Below are positions 1-12,351 of a stretch of 64,000 nucleotides of DNA, piece by piece. Made by a program: the position numbers and the translations under genes. Positions within the stretch are counted from its first letter, which is position 1; the number at the start of each line of letters is the position of its first letter. The notes below the pieces were generated by a model. That model was not told the origin of the DNA, did no database searches, and saw nothing but the letters and a program-made list of their open reading frames with translations. The stretch comes from Thamnidium elegans (taxonomy: Eukaryota; Mucoromycota; Mucoromycetes; Mucorales; Mucoraceae), in assembly GCA_025201345.1 (NCBI GenBank), contig JAIXMG010000041.1, forward strand, positions 119,887 to 183,886. The letters are read 5' to 3'.

Positions 1-1
1 G

Positions 2-205
2 AGTACTGAATATCGTGATGTTAAAAAAATCGAAACGTTGCGTAAAAGATTGGATGAATTGGATGAACGTGATGATTCACTCTTGATTTGTTGTTGTGGT
101 GAATACTCTGGAGCATTTACGCAAGAGAGAGAACAAGAAAAAAGAAAATTGGACAGAGAATTTCAACTGGAATTGGCTAAACCTCTTGAACCTATGAAAG
201 CTTAA
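2..205 (+). CDS. C-terminal end of an unrecognised protein (partial)
   Basis: An open frame enters from the left edge and runs 67 codons to a TAA. The visible C-terminus is highly charged and probably helical, with repeated Lys/Arg-Leu-Asp-Glu stretches, a short Cys cluster (ICCCGEYSGAF) and a closing helix rich in E, K and R that ends in KPLEPMKA. An AATAAA-like signal lies about 35 bases after the stop, which supports a genuine gene end. No family could be recognised from this fragment. It runs away from the helicase gene to its right, so the two are convergent. Confidence 0.6.
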   Translation, partial: STEYRDVKKIETLRKRLDELDERDDSLLICCCGEYSGAFTQEREQEKRKLDREFQLELAKPLEPMKA

Positions 206-785
206 TATTAATATCTTCTTTACATATAATATTTTTTAATAAAAATAAATGTAATATTTAAACTAGTAAAAAATAAAGTATTTAGGAGCGTTTGTTTTGT
301 TTTGGTTGAACGCAAATGTCGATTATTATAAATAATAAAAGTTTTGTGCGTGAGAACTTATAAATTAGATTGTAAGCAACCAGAAGGAAAAATTTTAAAC
401 GGACCATTAATCGTATAGATTTCTTTTTACATACAGTCGATATACTTACAATTTTCAATAATCTTTTGATGTGTTACTAAAATACGATAAAGGAAGATTA
501 TTCCAAATACATCATATGGTGTAGCTATTTCGTTACAAGTAGTGGTATACTTACCTGGTACTTATTATAGCAGTTTACTGTAAAAATAATTGCTTATAAG
601 GATCAATATATAATATATAGAATATAGTGATGAAGAATTGTGGCAAAAAAGACGCCAATAGTACATAAGTAACAAGAAGATGAAACGCATAATTCACTAG
701 ATCGATTATTAGTAATATAATTTATTATACGGAGGAAGAATAATATACTATAGTAAAGCATGTTTAAGCCTGTTATATGGACAAA
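206..785. other. Intergenic stretch between convergent genes
   Basis: AT-rich sequence holding the 3' flank of the left-edge gene, with AATAAA-like motifs near 238-250, and the 3' flank of the helicase gene. No open frame or RNA gene was recognised. Confidence 0.6.
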
Positions 786-3700
786 TCAAAGGTTAAAATT
801 ATCATCCATGGGTTCTTTTTTCACTACTACTTTCAACCAGTCATCCTTGTTATTATCTTCATCACAAGGATATGGTCTTTTAAGCCCCACAGGAGAACTA
901 GATGATGTTTGTCGCGCTGATGATGTATATGTATAGGTAGGAACTACGGTTATTTTTGTTTTTGGGCTACTCGAAGATGAGTAGGGTTGATAGAATGTGA
1001 ATGTGCTAGTAGTAGGGACATTTGTGGATGTTGTTTTGGGTGTGGGTTGTGAGCTGGTGCTTTTAGGTATCTTGGAATCTCTTAAATAATCGTCTATAGG
1101 GACTTCCAATTTAATTGTGTTGGCTAGCATTTTACGTAGCTCTTGATTCCATACGGGTGATGTCGTAGAATACAGATCTTTAGCCATATTTTCTAAGAAC
1201 GGCGACATGCAGACCGGTTTAAGTGATCCCCATTCGTTCACAGACCGGGGTGAGATGCAATATAGAAGGACTACATTGAGAAAAAAAAAATGTTAGTGTT
1301 ATATACAGAAATAAAAAAATAGTTTTTTTTTTTTTTTTTTTTTTTTTAATAATTTACATTTGGATCTAGTCATTGCTACATAAAGGATTCTCCTACGTAG
1401 ATACAATGCGTTAGGGGTTTTTTTTTCTTTTAAAAAAAATTTACTAAAACAACTTTACTTTTCTTCATTAAGGTCTCCTCCAGATGCAGGTATTATACCA
1501 TCAATGCATGTTACAACAAAAACGCAGGGCCACTCTAGACCTAATTAAATCTATTAGTATCTAATGTATAATTCAGGTACATTATTTGATTTAAGAACCT
1601 TTAGCAGCGTGAATTGTTGATAAAGTAACTTTCTAAAAAAAAAGTTTAAATAAATTTATAGTTGTAATATGTATAATACATTACTGACCCCTCCCTTCTT
1701 TTCTGCTTGTTGTTTTGGATTTAAACAATTATCACAGTAGACTAAAAACTTTTCAACGTTTTGATTAGTTTCTTTGGGAGCCTGAGATAGAGGAATCTCC
1801 ATTTCTTCTCTATTTGTATAATATAAATGATAAGAATATAATTAAAAATGCAGAAAACGATATATATATATATATATATACTCTTTCACCGGTTTAAGTA
1901 AAGGGTCATCGATTGGAACTACGGTAGTATAGCTAAGATCTTTAGCACTCTCTTCATCGCAATCACCCTCTTCTTCAGATATATCAGACCTAATTGTAGC
2001 CATGTTTACTAGTTCACTTAAATTCTTTAATCTTCCCAAATGATCTTTATAATAATGTTGCTTTAAATGTGCATAATAATTTGTATCTTCATAGATCGAT
2101 TTCAGTATAACTGATATTTCAGTCTAATAAAAATATAAGGTTAAAAAATTCATTTTACACATCAATTTCTTTTTTGTTACTTTATTTTCAATCATGTCTT
2201 GGAAATTTTGACACAAATGTAGAAATTTGATTATTTCTTTACGGTCTGCGAAAAAGGAGTTTTGCTGACTGTTCAAGAATAAATGTATAGCTTCAGGTAT
2301 AGATATTTGATTTGTCATACTCAAGCTTAGAATCATATCAATAGTACTTTGTCGAATACTTCGTTTAGGGATATTAATGATCCTTTTGAAAGAATTTATA
2401 TTATATGGATCAAAAGCAAATCGAAGATAGGCTAGCATATCCTTGATCTCCATTCTATTAAAGAATCTGTCCCCTCCTTTCTAATATATATATATATATA
2501 TATATCTAATTAACAATCCATTCTATGTATATATATCTGTTACACTTACAAGGTTGAAAGGTATTTGATGTTTTCTTAAGATACGCTCAAATTGATGGGT
2601 TATAAAATTAGCACGTATAAGAATAGCAATGTCTTTATACTGAATTAAACCCTGGGAATAATCAACAACTTTACTTATTTCATAAGCTACATATTCGGCT
2701 TGTTTTTTTTCATCAGCGGTTTTGATTAAAGATATTGGAATTCCAACAGGATTATTTGTGTATAGTGCCTTGTTCATTCGTTCAGCATCTAATATATATT
2801 GCTGTTTAAAAATAAATATAAATAAATAAAAGTATATATAGTCTACCTTGTAAAATGACATGTGTAGCTGACTCAACTAGTTTAGCACTACTACGGTAAT
2901 TTCGCTCTAAATTAATAGTAATTGTATTTTCGAAATCGTCTTGCATTTCTTGAAATACTTTATTTTTAGCAGACCTCCAACCGTATATAGATTGATCAGG
3001 ATCACCGACTACAGTAATTGATTTATGAGTAGATTGAGACATTATCAGTTTTATAAGTTCGTATTGTGCAGAGCTAGTGTCTTGAAACTAATAAGAATGA
3101 TTTAGTGTAATGATACTAAGGGAACATATATATATATATATACATACTTCGTCCACCAAGACACAATCAACAGATTGTACTGAATTAATCTTGTTATAAG
3201 ACAATAATTCCGTTGTTCTTAATATAAGACCGCCAAAGTCCTAATAGTTAAAGGGTTGAATAATACTGTTTATAAATCAAGTAATACTATCTTACTATTA
3301 TATTTCTTTTTTTTAAAACTTCTTCATAGGCTTGATAAAATATAGAAACGGCAGCTTTTAACGGTGAGGTAGCACCACTGTATATGTTTTGAAATCTAAT
3401 ATGATTTTCCCCTCGTTCTCTGGCCTTGTCTATTTCAAATATAATGGTTTCTAATATATACTATTACTATCAAATATATGCACACTGGTTTAAAAGGTGG
3501 GGGGGGGGGTTTACCAATTTTGATCTGTCTGTCTGCATATTTAGCGGGTAAATCTTCGTCCGCCAATAATTCTTTTATGATTTCTCGTCTGCTTTTGACA
3601 AATGTTAGGGAAGCTTTTTGTTTTTTATTTTATTATTCGCCGTACCTTTTTCTTTCTTCTATAATTTTAAAATTGGGTTCCATATTGATATCTCGAGCGT

Positions 3701-4092
3701 TAAGACGTAAAATGGAACAACAAATGCTATGAAATGTACCAATTTGTATTAATTGTGTCAATTGAGGCCCAATAACCGTTTTTAATCTTTCTTTTAATTC
3801 ATTAGCGGCCTTCTTTGTGAAAGTGACCACTATAATATCGAAAGGCAAAATTTTTTTCTCAAGAATTAGGTACGATACTCGACAAACTAATACTATATAT
3901 ATATATATATATTTTGGCTGTGAGTAAGTTGTAAAGTTCAAATATTAAAAATGATAAGAAAAAAAAACCTTTCGTCTTTCCAGATCCTGGGCCTGCTACG
4001 ATCTGAAGAGATTTGGCAGTGGATAAGACGGCATCTCTTTGTATGCAATTAAGCGATCTTAAAGCATCGTGTAAATTTTTACTGTTGTTCAT
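786..4092 (-). CDS. srs2: Srs2/UvrD-type superfamily 1A DNA helicase
   Basis: A 3'-5' ATP-dependent DNA helicase of the UvrD/Srs2 group, which in fungi removes Rad51 from DNA and restrains recombination. About 14 short exons read continuously on the minus strand from ATG 4092. The Q-motif region is followed by Walker A (AGPGSGKT) at the end of exon 1, motif Ia (VVTFTKKAANELKER) and the DEF-type Walker B split by an intron. Then come motif III (VVGDPDQSIYGWRSA), motif IV (LERNYRSS), GGDRFFNRMEIKD, motif V (STIHAAKGLEWPCVFV, near 1530-1650) and motif VI (RILYVAMTRSKCKL, near 1350-1410). The last exon has a Ser/Thr/Pro-rich tail ending in acidic and basic patches. I estimate about 870 residues, shorter than yeast Srs2. 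All core motifs are present, so the gene looks functional. Assignment as Srs2 rather than another UvrD-like helicase is inferred. Confidence 0.88.
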
Positions 4093-4273
4093 TTAAAGAA
4101 AAAGAAGAAAGAAATCAAACTGAAAAAAACTAAAAAAAGATTATAAAATGAGCTTCGCTGACGTAAGCATACATTTCCTTGTTTTTTTATGTTACATTTT
4201 CAGTGAATGAAGCGATGTTAGTCCCAAAAATGGGAAACCGTGTTTACTACGGCGATTGTATTATTCGACGTGG

Positions 4274-5865
4274 TTAACCTCTTGAGTAAACTCTCGGCCT
4301 ACCCATACCTTTCCAAATAGAAATCATATTCTTGGCAGCGTTGACATCGCGCTGCCATAGTGTATTACACATTTTGCTAACAAGCACACTACAGCCCTCG
4401 ACACGAGCCACATTATCTAAAGAATCAGTTTCACACCGATTACAAACACGCAAAGTCGATTAGTATAACAAGAAGGTCACCGACAGCTTCTCTCTTTTTT
4501 AAACATCTCCACAGACCACAGCGTAAACCTTTCAATTTGACGGCATCCTTGCCAAACGTTCCGTTTCCGAAAACAAAGAGAAAAACCTTCGATTTGTCTT
4601 CTCCTTGGAACTTTAAAGGGTTCCATTTAACACGTCTTTAAAGTATGTACTATCCGTAAGTGTTGCATTGGTACATAAATTTGCAGCTTTGAACTTACCT
4701 TTTTTTCTGCTGTTGCTTCTTAGTATTCCTCTTTCTTTTATTATTTTTTCTTTTTCATCTCTTCTTCCTATTGTTTTTAGAAGTACCGTGTAATCAGGTA
4801 GCCTTTTAATAAATGTACCTATAACAGACACTTTGTATAAACGGTCTAATACTCGTTTCCTTTGTTTTGATAACGTATTTACCATAATTCTCAGGTGTTC
4901 TTGTCCGCCTTGGTAAAGGTCGAAACAATATTTGGCAGTGTGTCGTCTATAGAAGGCGAATAAAGCAACCATATTGGCCAACATGTAGCTGGTATATGTA
5001 CAGAAAGTGTCACTATTCGCTATCTTACATGACTCAATTGCTGTGATATTTTCAAGATCTTCTTTTGTAGCAATTGTACAGACCATTGATGCTGTTAGGT
5101 GGTAATATTCTTTGGTATTACAACTTTTTATTTGATGCTCAATAAGATCAAGTCAAACAGCAGCGGCGTACAAGGGGTTTCTTCCCGGGCCAAGGAAAGT
5201 CAGTCTAAAAGTGTGTCTGATCTCTTCTATAAAGAGGTCTTGTAGTCCTAAGTCATGATTAGATATTGTGAATCTATCGTCTTTTTGATCGATCCGTCTG
5301 ATCTTACGATATTCCCGAAAAGAATGCGATTCTTCCCATTAAGTAACAGCTGTTCAGTACTATAGTAGAAATCGAGTTTATATCTTCTGCTTGTTTTAAA
5401 TTTCAAGATATATATTTTCTGTTAAGCCCTCCGGTAAAGTTATATTAGTCGGCCATTTTGGACCCTTTTGACATACGTCTTGATAGTGATGCTTTTAATA
5501 GCACTATAATCCATTGGCTATATAGTATAATAATATGATAGTATTTTTATTAGTGGTATACTTTTTAGAAATACTATATACCAATTTTTTATATCGTATT
5601 GCTCACCTTGAAAGTAGTTCATAATGTTGCTGGGCGGCAGTGTAATATTCGTAGCTAGGTAATCTTGCTGATTTGTGTCCTGTCTTACGAACTTTTTCTT
5701 TATCAGTCTTCATTTTTGCTTCAAAATAAGAAAACCTGCCACCATCGGCACTAATTTGTTAAGTTGGCATTTGAAATAATCCTTTAGCCAGTTTATTTTC
5801 AGTCTTTGCATACACTGCTCGTAAAAAGTAGCATCTACCCCTTCTTTAAAATTATTAAACAACAT
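4274..5865 (-). pseudogene. Decayed Fanzor/TnpB-like RNA-guided nuclease gene (OrfB Zn-ribbon family)
   Basis: Family members are eukaryotic relatives of transposon-encoded TnpB, an RNA-guided nuclease with a RuvC fold and zinc ribbon. Fragments in order on the minus strand: an N-terminal helical segment from ATG 5865 (FKEGVDATFYEQCMQRLKIN); a shifted-frame segment (SYFEAKMKTDKEKVRKTGHK); a segment around DFYYSTEQLLLNGKNRILFG; the RuvC-I region FLGPGRNPLYAAAV near 5165-5200; a 157-codon open stretch (4613-5086); FLFVFGNGTFGK near 4570; then a zinc-ribbon half (RVCNRC) and the RuvC-III motif LWQRDVNAAKNM near 4330. At least four frame changes or stops interrupt it. The RuvC-I Asp (family G-x-DPG) is Gly here, and the RuvC-II 'DE..TS' segment is lost at a frameshift (LIDFACL then a stop). 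Only the RuvC-III Asp survives. A TATA-like box (GGTATAAATACC) lies upstream of the ATG. No terminal repeats were found. Confidence 0.78.
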
Positions 5866-6065
5866 GACACTATACTTTCTGATTATAGCAGTGGTATTTA
5901 TACCTTTTTCGGAGAGCTTTTTTTAAAAAAAAGGAGAGAAAAAAGAAAATATAATTGATTTATTATACATATTTTGCACTAGCTTTATACACTGCAGACA
6001 TAAACAGGAATTATTGATCTATTAATGTATTTATTTCAAAATATGTTTAAAAAAAAAAAGAAAAT

Positions 6066-6103
6066 TGTGTGTGTGTGTGTGTGAGTGAGTGTGTGCGTGT
6101 ATA
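6066..6103. repeat. (GT)n microsatellite downstream of eIF6
   Basis: An imperfect GT/GAGT run in the 3' flank of the eIF6 gene, in the roughly 300 bases that separate it from the Fanzor relic. No other feature was seen in that gap. Confidence 0.85.
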
Positions 6104-6164
6104 AAAAAATAAAAGGGAAACTATTTGACAAAAATTAAACAAGAGATATTTTGCGATAAAATAT

Positions 6165-7033
6165 TTATGAGTAAGTATCAACCAAGGTATCTCTTAACTC
6201 ATTAATGATAGCAGTAGGTTGAGCATCTTGTAATTTGAAGATACTTTCCATAACACTTAATTCGGTGGAAGTAGTATCCATACCGGCAAAAGCGCACCAA
6301 TCATTTACGACACAGCCGGCACCGATAACATCGGAACCACGGTTAACTGTACCAGCAACCAAAGGAATTTGCAAAAGAGAAGATAATTCATCTTGATCTT
6401 GAATAGAGGTACGAGGATGAACAAGACCACCTTGGTTACTTAAAGCACAGAAAGAACCAACTAAAACATTATCAGCAATTGTTTGACGGAAAACTTCAAC
6501 TTGGAGAGTATCAGCAATAATCTCTTCAGTCTCACGATCAATATCGGGATGAACTAATGCAACATAATCGTTACAGGCAATGACATTACCCAAAGCAGAC
6601 AAACGTTCCTCAACACGTTGAACAGCAACGGCTTCAGGAAGAGAGTTACGTAAATGTTGAAGTTCTTGATCAGTTGTGGTGCTAGGTACAAGCAAACCGT
6701 TCTTGTTACCAACAGTTAAACGACCAACAATACGGGTACCAGCAATAGAAGTGTGAACAACAGGGATAACATCACCCAACTCACCTTCGAAGACACTAAT
6801 AGTATTCTGTGTGTAAGTTCTCTTTTCTCTCTCTCTCTCTTTCTCTTTTTTTTTTCTTACCTGTAAAAGTTTTCGGATCCACCTAAAGCGACCAAACAGT
6901 AACTGTTGGTCAAACGGGAAAAGACACCGATCTCGTTACTATTTTCAAATTGAGCACCTTTTTTTTAAAAAAATATAATATATTAGACTACTAAAAAAAA
7001 ACCTCCAAAACGAGATTACTTACGGACAGCCAT
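6165..7033 (-). CDS. tif6: Eukaryotic translation initiation factor 6
   Basis: eIF6/Tif6 binds the 60S subunit, is needed for its biogenesis in the nucleolus, and blocks premature joining with 40S. Three exons fit exactly: 7033-7024 (MAV plus one base), 6957-6861 and 6795-6165, totalling 245 residues, the usual family length. Seen in the sequence: [97 protein letters not shown] and [20 protein letters not shown]. The third exon's acceptor was chosen because it gives the conserved FYSVFEGEL junction. The first exon has only 10 coding bases. No defect is visible. Confidence 0.97.
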
Positions 7034-8009
7034 TTAAGAATTTGTAATGAAAATTAATAAAGAGAGAAAAAAAAAAAAGTTTTAAGTTGACTGTGAACTT
7101 CTTTTTTTTTATTCCTATGAAGGCGCAGTACTTCAACCAATCAAACGAATGTATTGTGACAGCGTTTTGGACGTATCTCCCCCTTAGTAATATGGGTGGT
7201 AGAACCGCAGTAAAATGGAAAAGTTCTGGGAGAATAACTGTAACTTACGTACTTTGTAGTGGCCGCAGTTTTTTTTTATCTCGTGCTTTTTTTTTTATAT
7301 ATTTTTCTACTACTACTTTTTTTTTTTTTTAAAAAAAAGTGAATTGCCACTGCAAACTTCGTAGGCGACATAATTCGTTTGTGGAACATGAAAAGAAAGT
7401 ATGTTGTACAAGCTGTAAGATATTCAGTAGTTTTGAAATACAGTAAGAAGCGTACTAGTAAGCAGAAGGATACAATAATTTTTTAAAAACATAGAATGTG
7501 CTCTGGTTAGAGATGTAGCCAATGTTTAAATATTATGCTATTTTCTCTAGGTAGTTTTTAAATAGTATTCTTGTCCAGTACCAAATTTTTTTTTTTCACA
7601 TGATTGATCTTTACTATTCGTTAAAACACAAGTAGTTAGACTCACTTTTGAAACTGCCATTCTGTGATTTTTTTTTAGAGTAGGTACACACTCACAAATG
7701 CCATATCTACAACAAAATCGTCTACATTCGAAAGAAAATTGTATTTCTAATTCTTTGCAGGTATCATACAAATACAACTCTCTGGTAGAAACCATACCTA
7801 ATTTTTAGCTGCAATATCAGCAGATATAATTGTTATCTTTTCCAGCATTGACAGGCATGTCTTTTTTTTTTAAAGCAGGAATTACGTGTTTTTTTAAACC
7901 CCATTTTTTGATTTTTAAAGTGACTGTAAAAGTGTCTAAAACGGCAAGTGGAGGGCAACCCTTTTTTTTATTTATCTTTCTTTACTTTTTTTTTATATAC
8001 ATATAAAAA
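7034..8009. other. Divergent intergenic region between eIF6 and PKC1
   Basis: This carries the promoters of two divergent genes. It contains several T and A runs, including a T14A8 palindrome at 7317-7338, and a short minus-strand frame (7795-7547) with a Cys-rich stretch ECRRFCCRYGICECV. The frame has a possible GT donor after codon 50, but no second exon or recognisable family was found, so I do not call it a gene. Confidence 0.5.
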
Positions 8010-11000
8010 ATGGAGGTATATAAGAAACTCCCTATAATATAAAATATAACCTATAATACTTATATATTTTATTTATTTAGGAACTTGAATCGCGTATAAA
8101 GGAAGTCAAGTCCAAGATTGAACAAAATGTTCATTTAAAAAAGAAGGCAATTGAACTTCGTCAAGTATTAAAGGACCGTAATGCACAACTTCAATGTGAT
8201 ACTCAAATTAGAGAATCCCAACGTTACATTGATTATTTTTCAGAGGAACTTCGTAGACTTCAAACGAAAGGAAGTCGTGCGTCTTTTATATCCCTTCAAC
8301 CTTTTCTACATCAACAACATACATCAGCGAGTGAATCCTCTTCTGCAGAGTCTATATCGGCTAGTCCAGTAACTCAAATAGTTGAATCCCCAATACAATC
8401 TTACTTTCCTATAACGACTAATTCTGTTTCCTCTAATGAAGAAGAGGAAGAGGCAAGAAAGATTTATACAAACTTGGGTAAGCTAACAATATATGCATAC
8501 TAAAAAAAAAAAAAATTCCAACTGTGTATATTACGAGAAAAATAGATCTTTTGGAAGCAGATACACCGATTAATAGAGCAAAGGTATCATTAAAACTTCA
8601 TGAGTTGGAGTACAAGGTTGATGTAGAAAAGAAAGTGCAGGAAGGTATTCGAAATTTATACACTTTATTGGATCGTACGTCATCTTCTACAGCAGATCGG
8701 CGAAGAAAAGCAGAGCTACATGAAAAGCAATTAGAGTGTACTGAAAAAATGGCTTTATTAAATAATGCAGTTAAAAAATACAAAGATTTATATCTGGGTG
8801 AAGAAGATGAAAACGAACAAGAGGCTGAACAACAACAGCAGTTAGAAGAGACTAGACCAGTACTTCGTGGATTACCTGGAGCTCGTAGACCAATTACTGG
8901 TAAATTACAATTAAAGATTGTAGAGGCTCATGAATTAGCTCATGCTCCTACTCGTATGTTTCGTGATCCACATACCGCTGTCATGGTTAAAATTGATGGA
9001 AATATTCAGTTTCGTACTCGACTTTCGAAAAATGATAAATGGACAGATTCGTTTGAAATGCATGTAGATAAAGCAACTGAAGTAGAATTACTTATTTATG
9101 ACCAATCAGGTGACCGCACTCTACCTATAGGTTTACTTTGGCTTAAAATTTCAGATATAGCTGAAAACCTACGTAAGCAGAAATTAGAACTGGAACATCA
9201 TGATTCAAATTGGGTTCCTGCTGAAGTTGCGCAACAACATAATGATGATACCCTTTCTCATACCAACGATGTCGTCACAAATCAAATTGATTCCGGCGCT
9301 AATAAAAGAAAACATAATGATGGTGGTGTATCGGCTTGGTTTGATGTCGAACCACTAGGTAGAATTTATCTTGAAATTAACTTTGGTACGTATTTTTTTT
9401 TTTAAAAAAAACTAGTAAATAATATTAATATATTTTCTGTAATCGCGAAAAGTACGTGAAAATGTAAAGAGAAGACCAATGGATAAATTAGGTAGAGCAG
9501 ACGCTGTACGTGAAAGAAAAGGCGAAGTACATGAAATGAACGGTCATCAATTTGTTGCTAGACGATTTTATCATATCATGAAGTGCGCTTTATGTGGTGA
9601 TTTTATGGCTAAATTATCATTCCAATGCGAAGGTAAAAGATATTGTTATTATTATTATTAACGTGATGCTAAAATATCTCTCTCCCTGTGTGTGTGTGTG
9701 TGTGTGTATGTAGATTGCGGTTTGGCTTGTCATAAAAAATGTTATACTCGTGTGGTTACTAAATGTATCTCTAGAGCCGGATCGAAATTAGTATGTTCAT
9801 TATAGTATGTTCCTCTGTTATGATGATTTATATTTAATGATTGATAATAGGATCACAATGAAGATGAATTAAAGCATCGTATACCTCATCGATTTGAGCC
9901 GTTAACTATTATTGGTGCAAATTGGTGCTGTCATTGTGGGTTTATGCTACCACTTGGTTTTAGAGGAGCACAAAAATGTGAAGGTAAGAAAAAGAAAGAG
10001 AGAAAGAGATTTTTTTTTACTAATATTAATAATTTAGAGTGTAATGTCGTTTGTCATACAAAATGTGCTGGTCTTGTACCTGATTTTTGCGGCATGTCAA
10101 TGGAAAAAGCCAACTTAATGCTAAGTGAAATGAAGGCAGCCAACAACCGTCGTCGTACTTTCCATTTTGACAGTTTAACTCATTTCTCCGATAATAACCA
10201 AAAACCTTTATTTGCATCTACATCTAGTAATACCCAACACGCAACTGATACTAGCATCATCTCACCCCAACCTTCATTCTCTACTCCCGTATCACCTAAA
10301 TTAAATCCTACCTTGTCTCGTCCTTTATCGTTAAGTCAGGATAGCGCTTCATTTCAATCTTTGTCTCATGTATTCAGTCAAAATTCTATTACTGATGCTT
10401 TATCAAGGACTGGGACTCAACTTGTAAGTTTTTTTTTGGGGATTTTAAGTGTTGTATGATTAATTTTTTTTTTGTATTAGACTACACCTGTTCAGGTGAA
10501 TAGAAAGGTTGGTCTTGACGATTTCAACTTATTGGCTGTTTTGGGTAAAGGAAATTTCGGTAAAGTTATGCTTGCCGAAGAAAAGTATACCAGTGAATTA
10601 TATGCTATTAAAATCCTTAAAAAGAGATTTGTATTAGACAATGATGAAGTGGAAAGGTAAAAAAAAAAGAAAAAAAAGATAACAGTTATTTTTTTTTGTA
10701 CTTATATCCTCTTGTAGTACACGATCAGAAAAACGAGTATTTTTGGCAGCTAATGAAGAACGACATCCATTCTTAGTAAACCTTCATTCAACTTTCCAAA
10801 CCGAAACTAGAATTTATTATGTCATGGAATACGTCAGTGGAGGAGATCTTATGCTTCAAATCCAAAGAGAACAGTTTTCAGAAACCAGAGCTAGATTTTA
10901 TGCTTGCGAAGTATTATTAGCTTTAGATTACTTTCATAAACACGGTATTATTTACCGTGATTTGAAATTGGATAATATTATGTTATGTTTGGATGGACAT

Positions 11001-11573
11001 ATCAAGTTGGCAGATTATGGTCTCTGTAAAGAAAATATGGGTGGTAATAATACCACTAATACGTTCTGCGGAACACCTGAATTTATGGCACCCGAGATTC
11101 TTTTAGAAAATAGATATGGACGTGCTGTGGATTGGTGGGCATTTGGTGTACTGTTATATGAAATGTTGTTAGGACAATCTCCGTTCAAGGGTGAAGATGA
11201 AGATGAAATTTTTGATGCTGTTTTAGAAGATAATATTTTATATCCAATTAATATGTCTAAAAACTCAGTATCGGTATGTGAATCTTTACTTGAACGTAAT
11301 CCTGAAAAGCGTCTTGGTGGAGGTAAAGGAGATGCACAAGAGGTTAAGAACCATCCATTTTTTGCCGGTGTCAATTGGGAAGATATGTTGGCTAAACGAG
11401 TCACACCTCCATTTTTACCAACAATCAATGGAAGAGCTGATACCTCTAATTTTGATGAAGAATTTACAAGGGAAATTCCAATCTTGACTCCGGTCAATGC
11501 CATGCTAACACCGCATGAACAACACGAATTCTCAAACTTTTCATATGTAGCCAATTGGGCAATAGGTACATAA
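8010..11573 (+). CDS. pkc1: Protein kinase C (Pkc1), cell-wall integrity kinase
   Basis: Pkc1 is activated by Rho1 at the plasma membrane and drives the cell-wall integrity MAP kinase cascade. Nine exons join in phase (8010-8015, 8081-8477, 8546-9385, 9453-9632, 9714-9790, 9851-9983, 10038-10423, 10481-10656, 10718-11573) to give 1016 residues. Domains in order: two HR1-type coiled coils (about 3-60 and 135-210), a C2-like domain (about 240-400), two C1 zinc fingers (H-x12-C-x2-C pattern; [13 protein letters not shown] and [12 protein letters not shown]), a Ser-rich linker, and an AGC kinase domain. The kinase has GKGNFGKV, the AIKILKK lysine, [11 protein letters not shown] in place of DFG (as I recall for other fungal Pkc1), [12 protein letters not shown], a turn motif (ILTPVN) and a hydrophobic motif (FSNFSY). 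The start is only two codons before intron 1, the least certain part. It ends 48 bp from the convergent MFS gene. Confidence 0.96.
9689..9708. repeat. (GT)n microsatellite in a pkc1 intron
   Basis: A run of about ten GT dinucleotides inside the intron between the two halves of the first C1 domain, just before its TAG acceptor. Confidence 0.85.
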
Positions 11574-11621
11574 AATAATAAAAAGCAATGTCCTCCCCCT
11601 CCTCCTTTTTTTATTATAAAT

Positions 11622-12317
11622 TTATTTCAAAAGCTTTTTTGTTTTTGCTGTTTGAAAAAAAATTAGAACTGGACAACAAAGTAAAACTAAACTGGCAAAG
11701 AGTAACATAAGTACTTGGAATTGGCATGGTTTCAAATCAGAACTAGACATGATAAATCCAGAAAGTATTGGGCCTACAAGAGTGCCAATAGAATATGCTA
11801 TATTATACAAAGCGTACACTATTATTGGTGGAAGTTTAGAATACACAAATATATGTTAAATTTTTTTTTTTTACCTTGAGCAAACGCATTACTACCCTTT
11901 TTTTTTTTAAAAAAAAAATGATAGTTTAGTTTAGTTGTTTTTTTTGTACGCGTAAACAAATAATCTCATATGTTTACCATTTCACTGACAATTGATCCCA
12001 TCTCGGGCATAAGCGGGGTATGTATGAGCGGGTTCGAGAGTCCAAACAATAACAAAGATGGAACCATGGAATAAATCGAGGTCACTGGTAAGCTTACCAG
12101 AATGAGAGCGATGGTCATACTAAACATACCGGTTCCTATAAACAATGTTCGACCAAACTATAAGCAAACAAATAAATAAAAGAAAGTTTTTATGCTTTTT
12201 TTATAAAGTGGTTCTTTTTTTTTTTTACCTTGTCAGACAAATAACCCATAACAGGGCCCAGAAAGGAAGGTAAAACCAGCGCGATAAATACAACTAATAA
12301 AATGTATTTGTTTGTAT

Positions 12318-12351
<34 letters not shown>

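Noticed and set aside
5866..5950. Terminal inverted repeats flanking the Fanzor-like relic
   Set aside because: I compared both flanks and found only generic A/T-run similarity, no convincing inverted repeat or target-site duplication.
7547..7795. Cys-rich 82-codon minus-strand frame between eIF6 and pkc1
   Set aside because: Possible first exon only; no second exon, homologous family or convincing promoter could be identified. Left as a note rather than a gene.
11015..11554. 179-codon antisense frame inside the pkc1 kinase domain
   Set aside because: It is the shadow of conserved kinase codons; the sense strand has clear family motifs.
12001..12060. Possible tRNA B box (GGTTCGAGAGTCC-like) on the plus strand
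   Set aside because: It lies within an MFS exon and no matching A box or cloverleaf is present.
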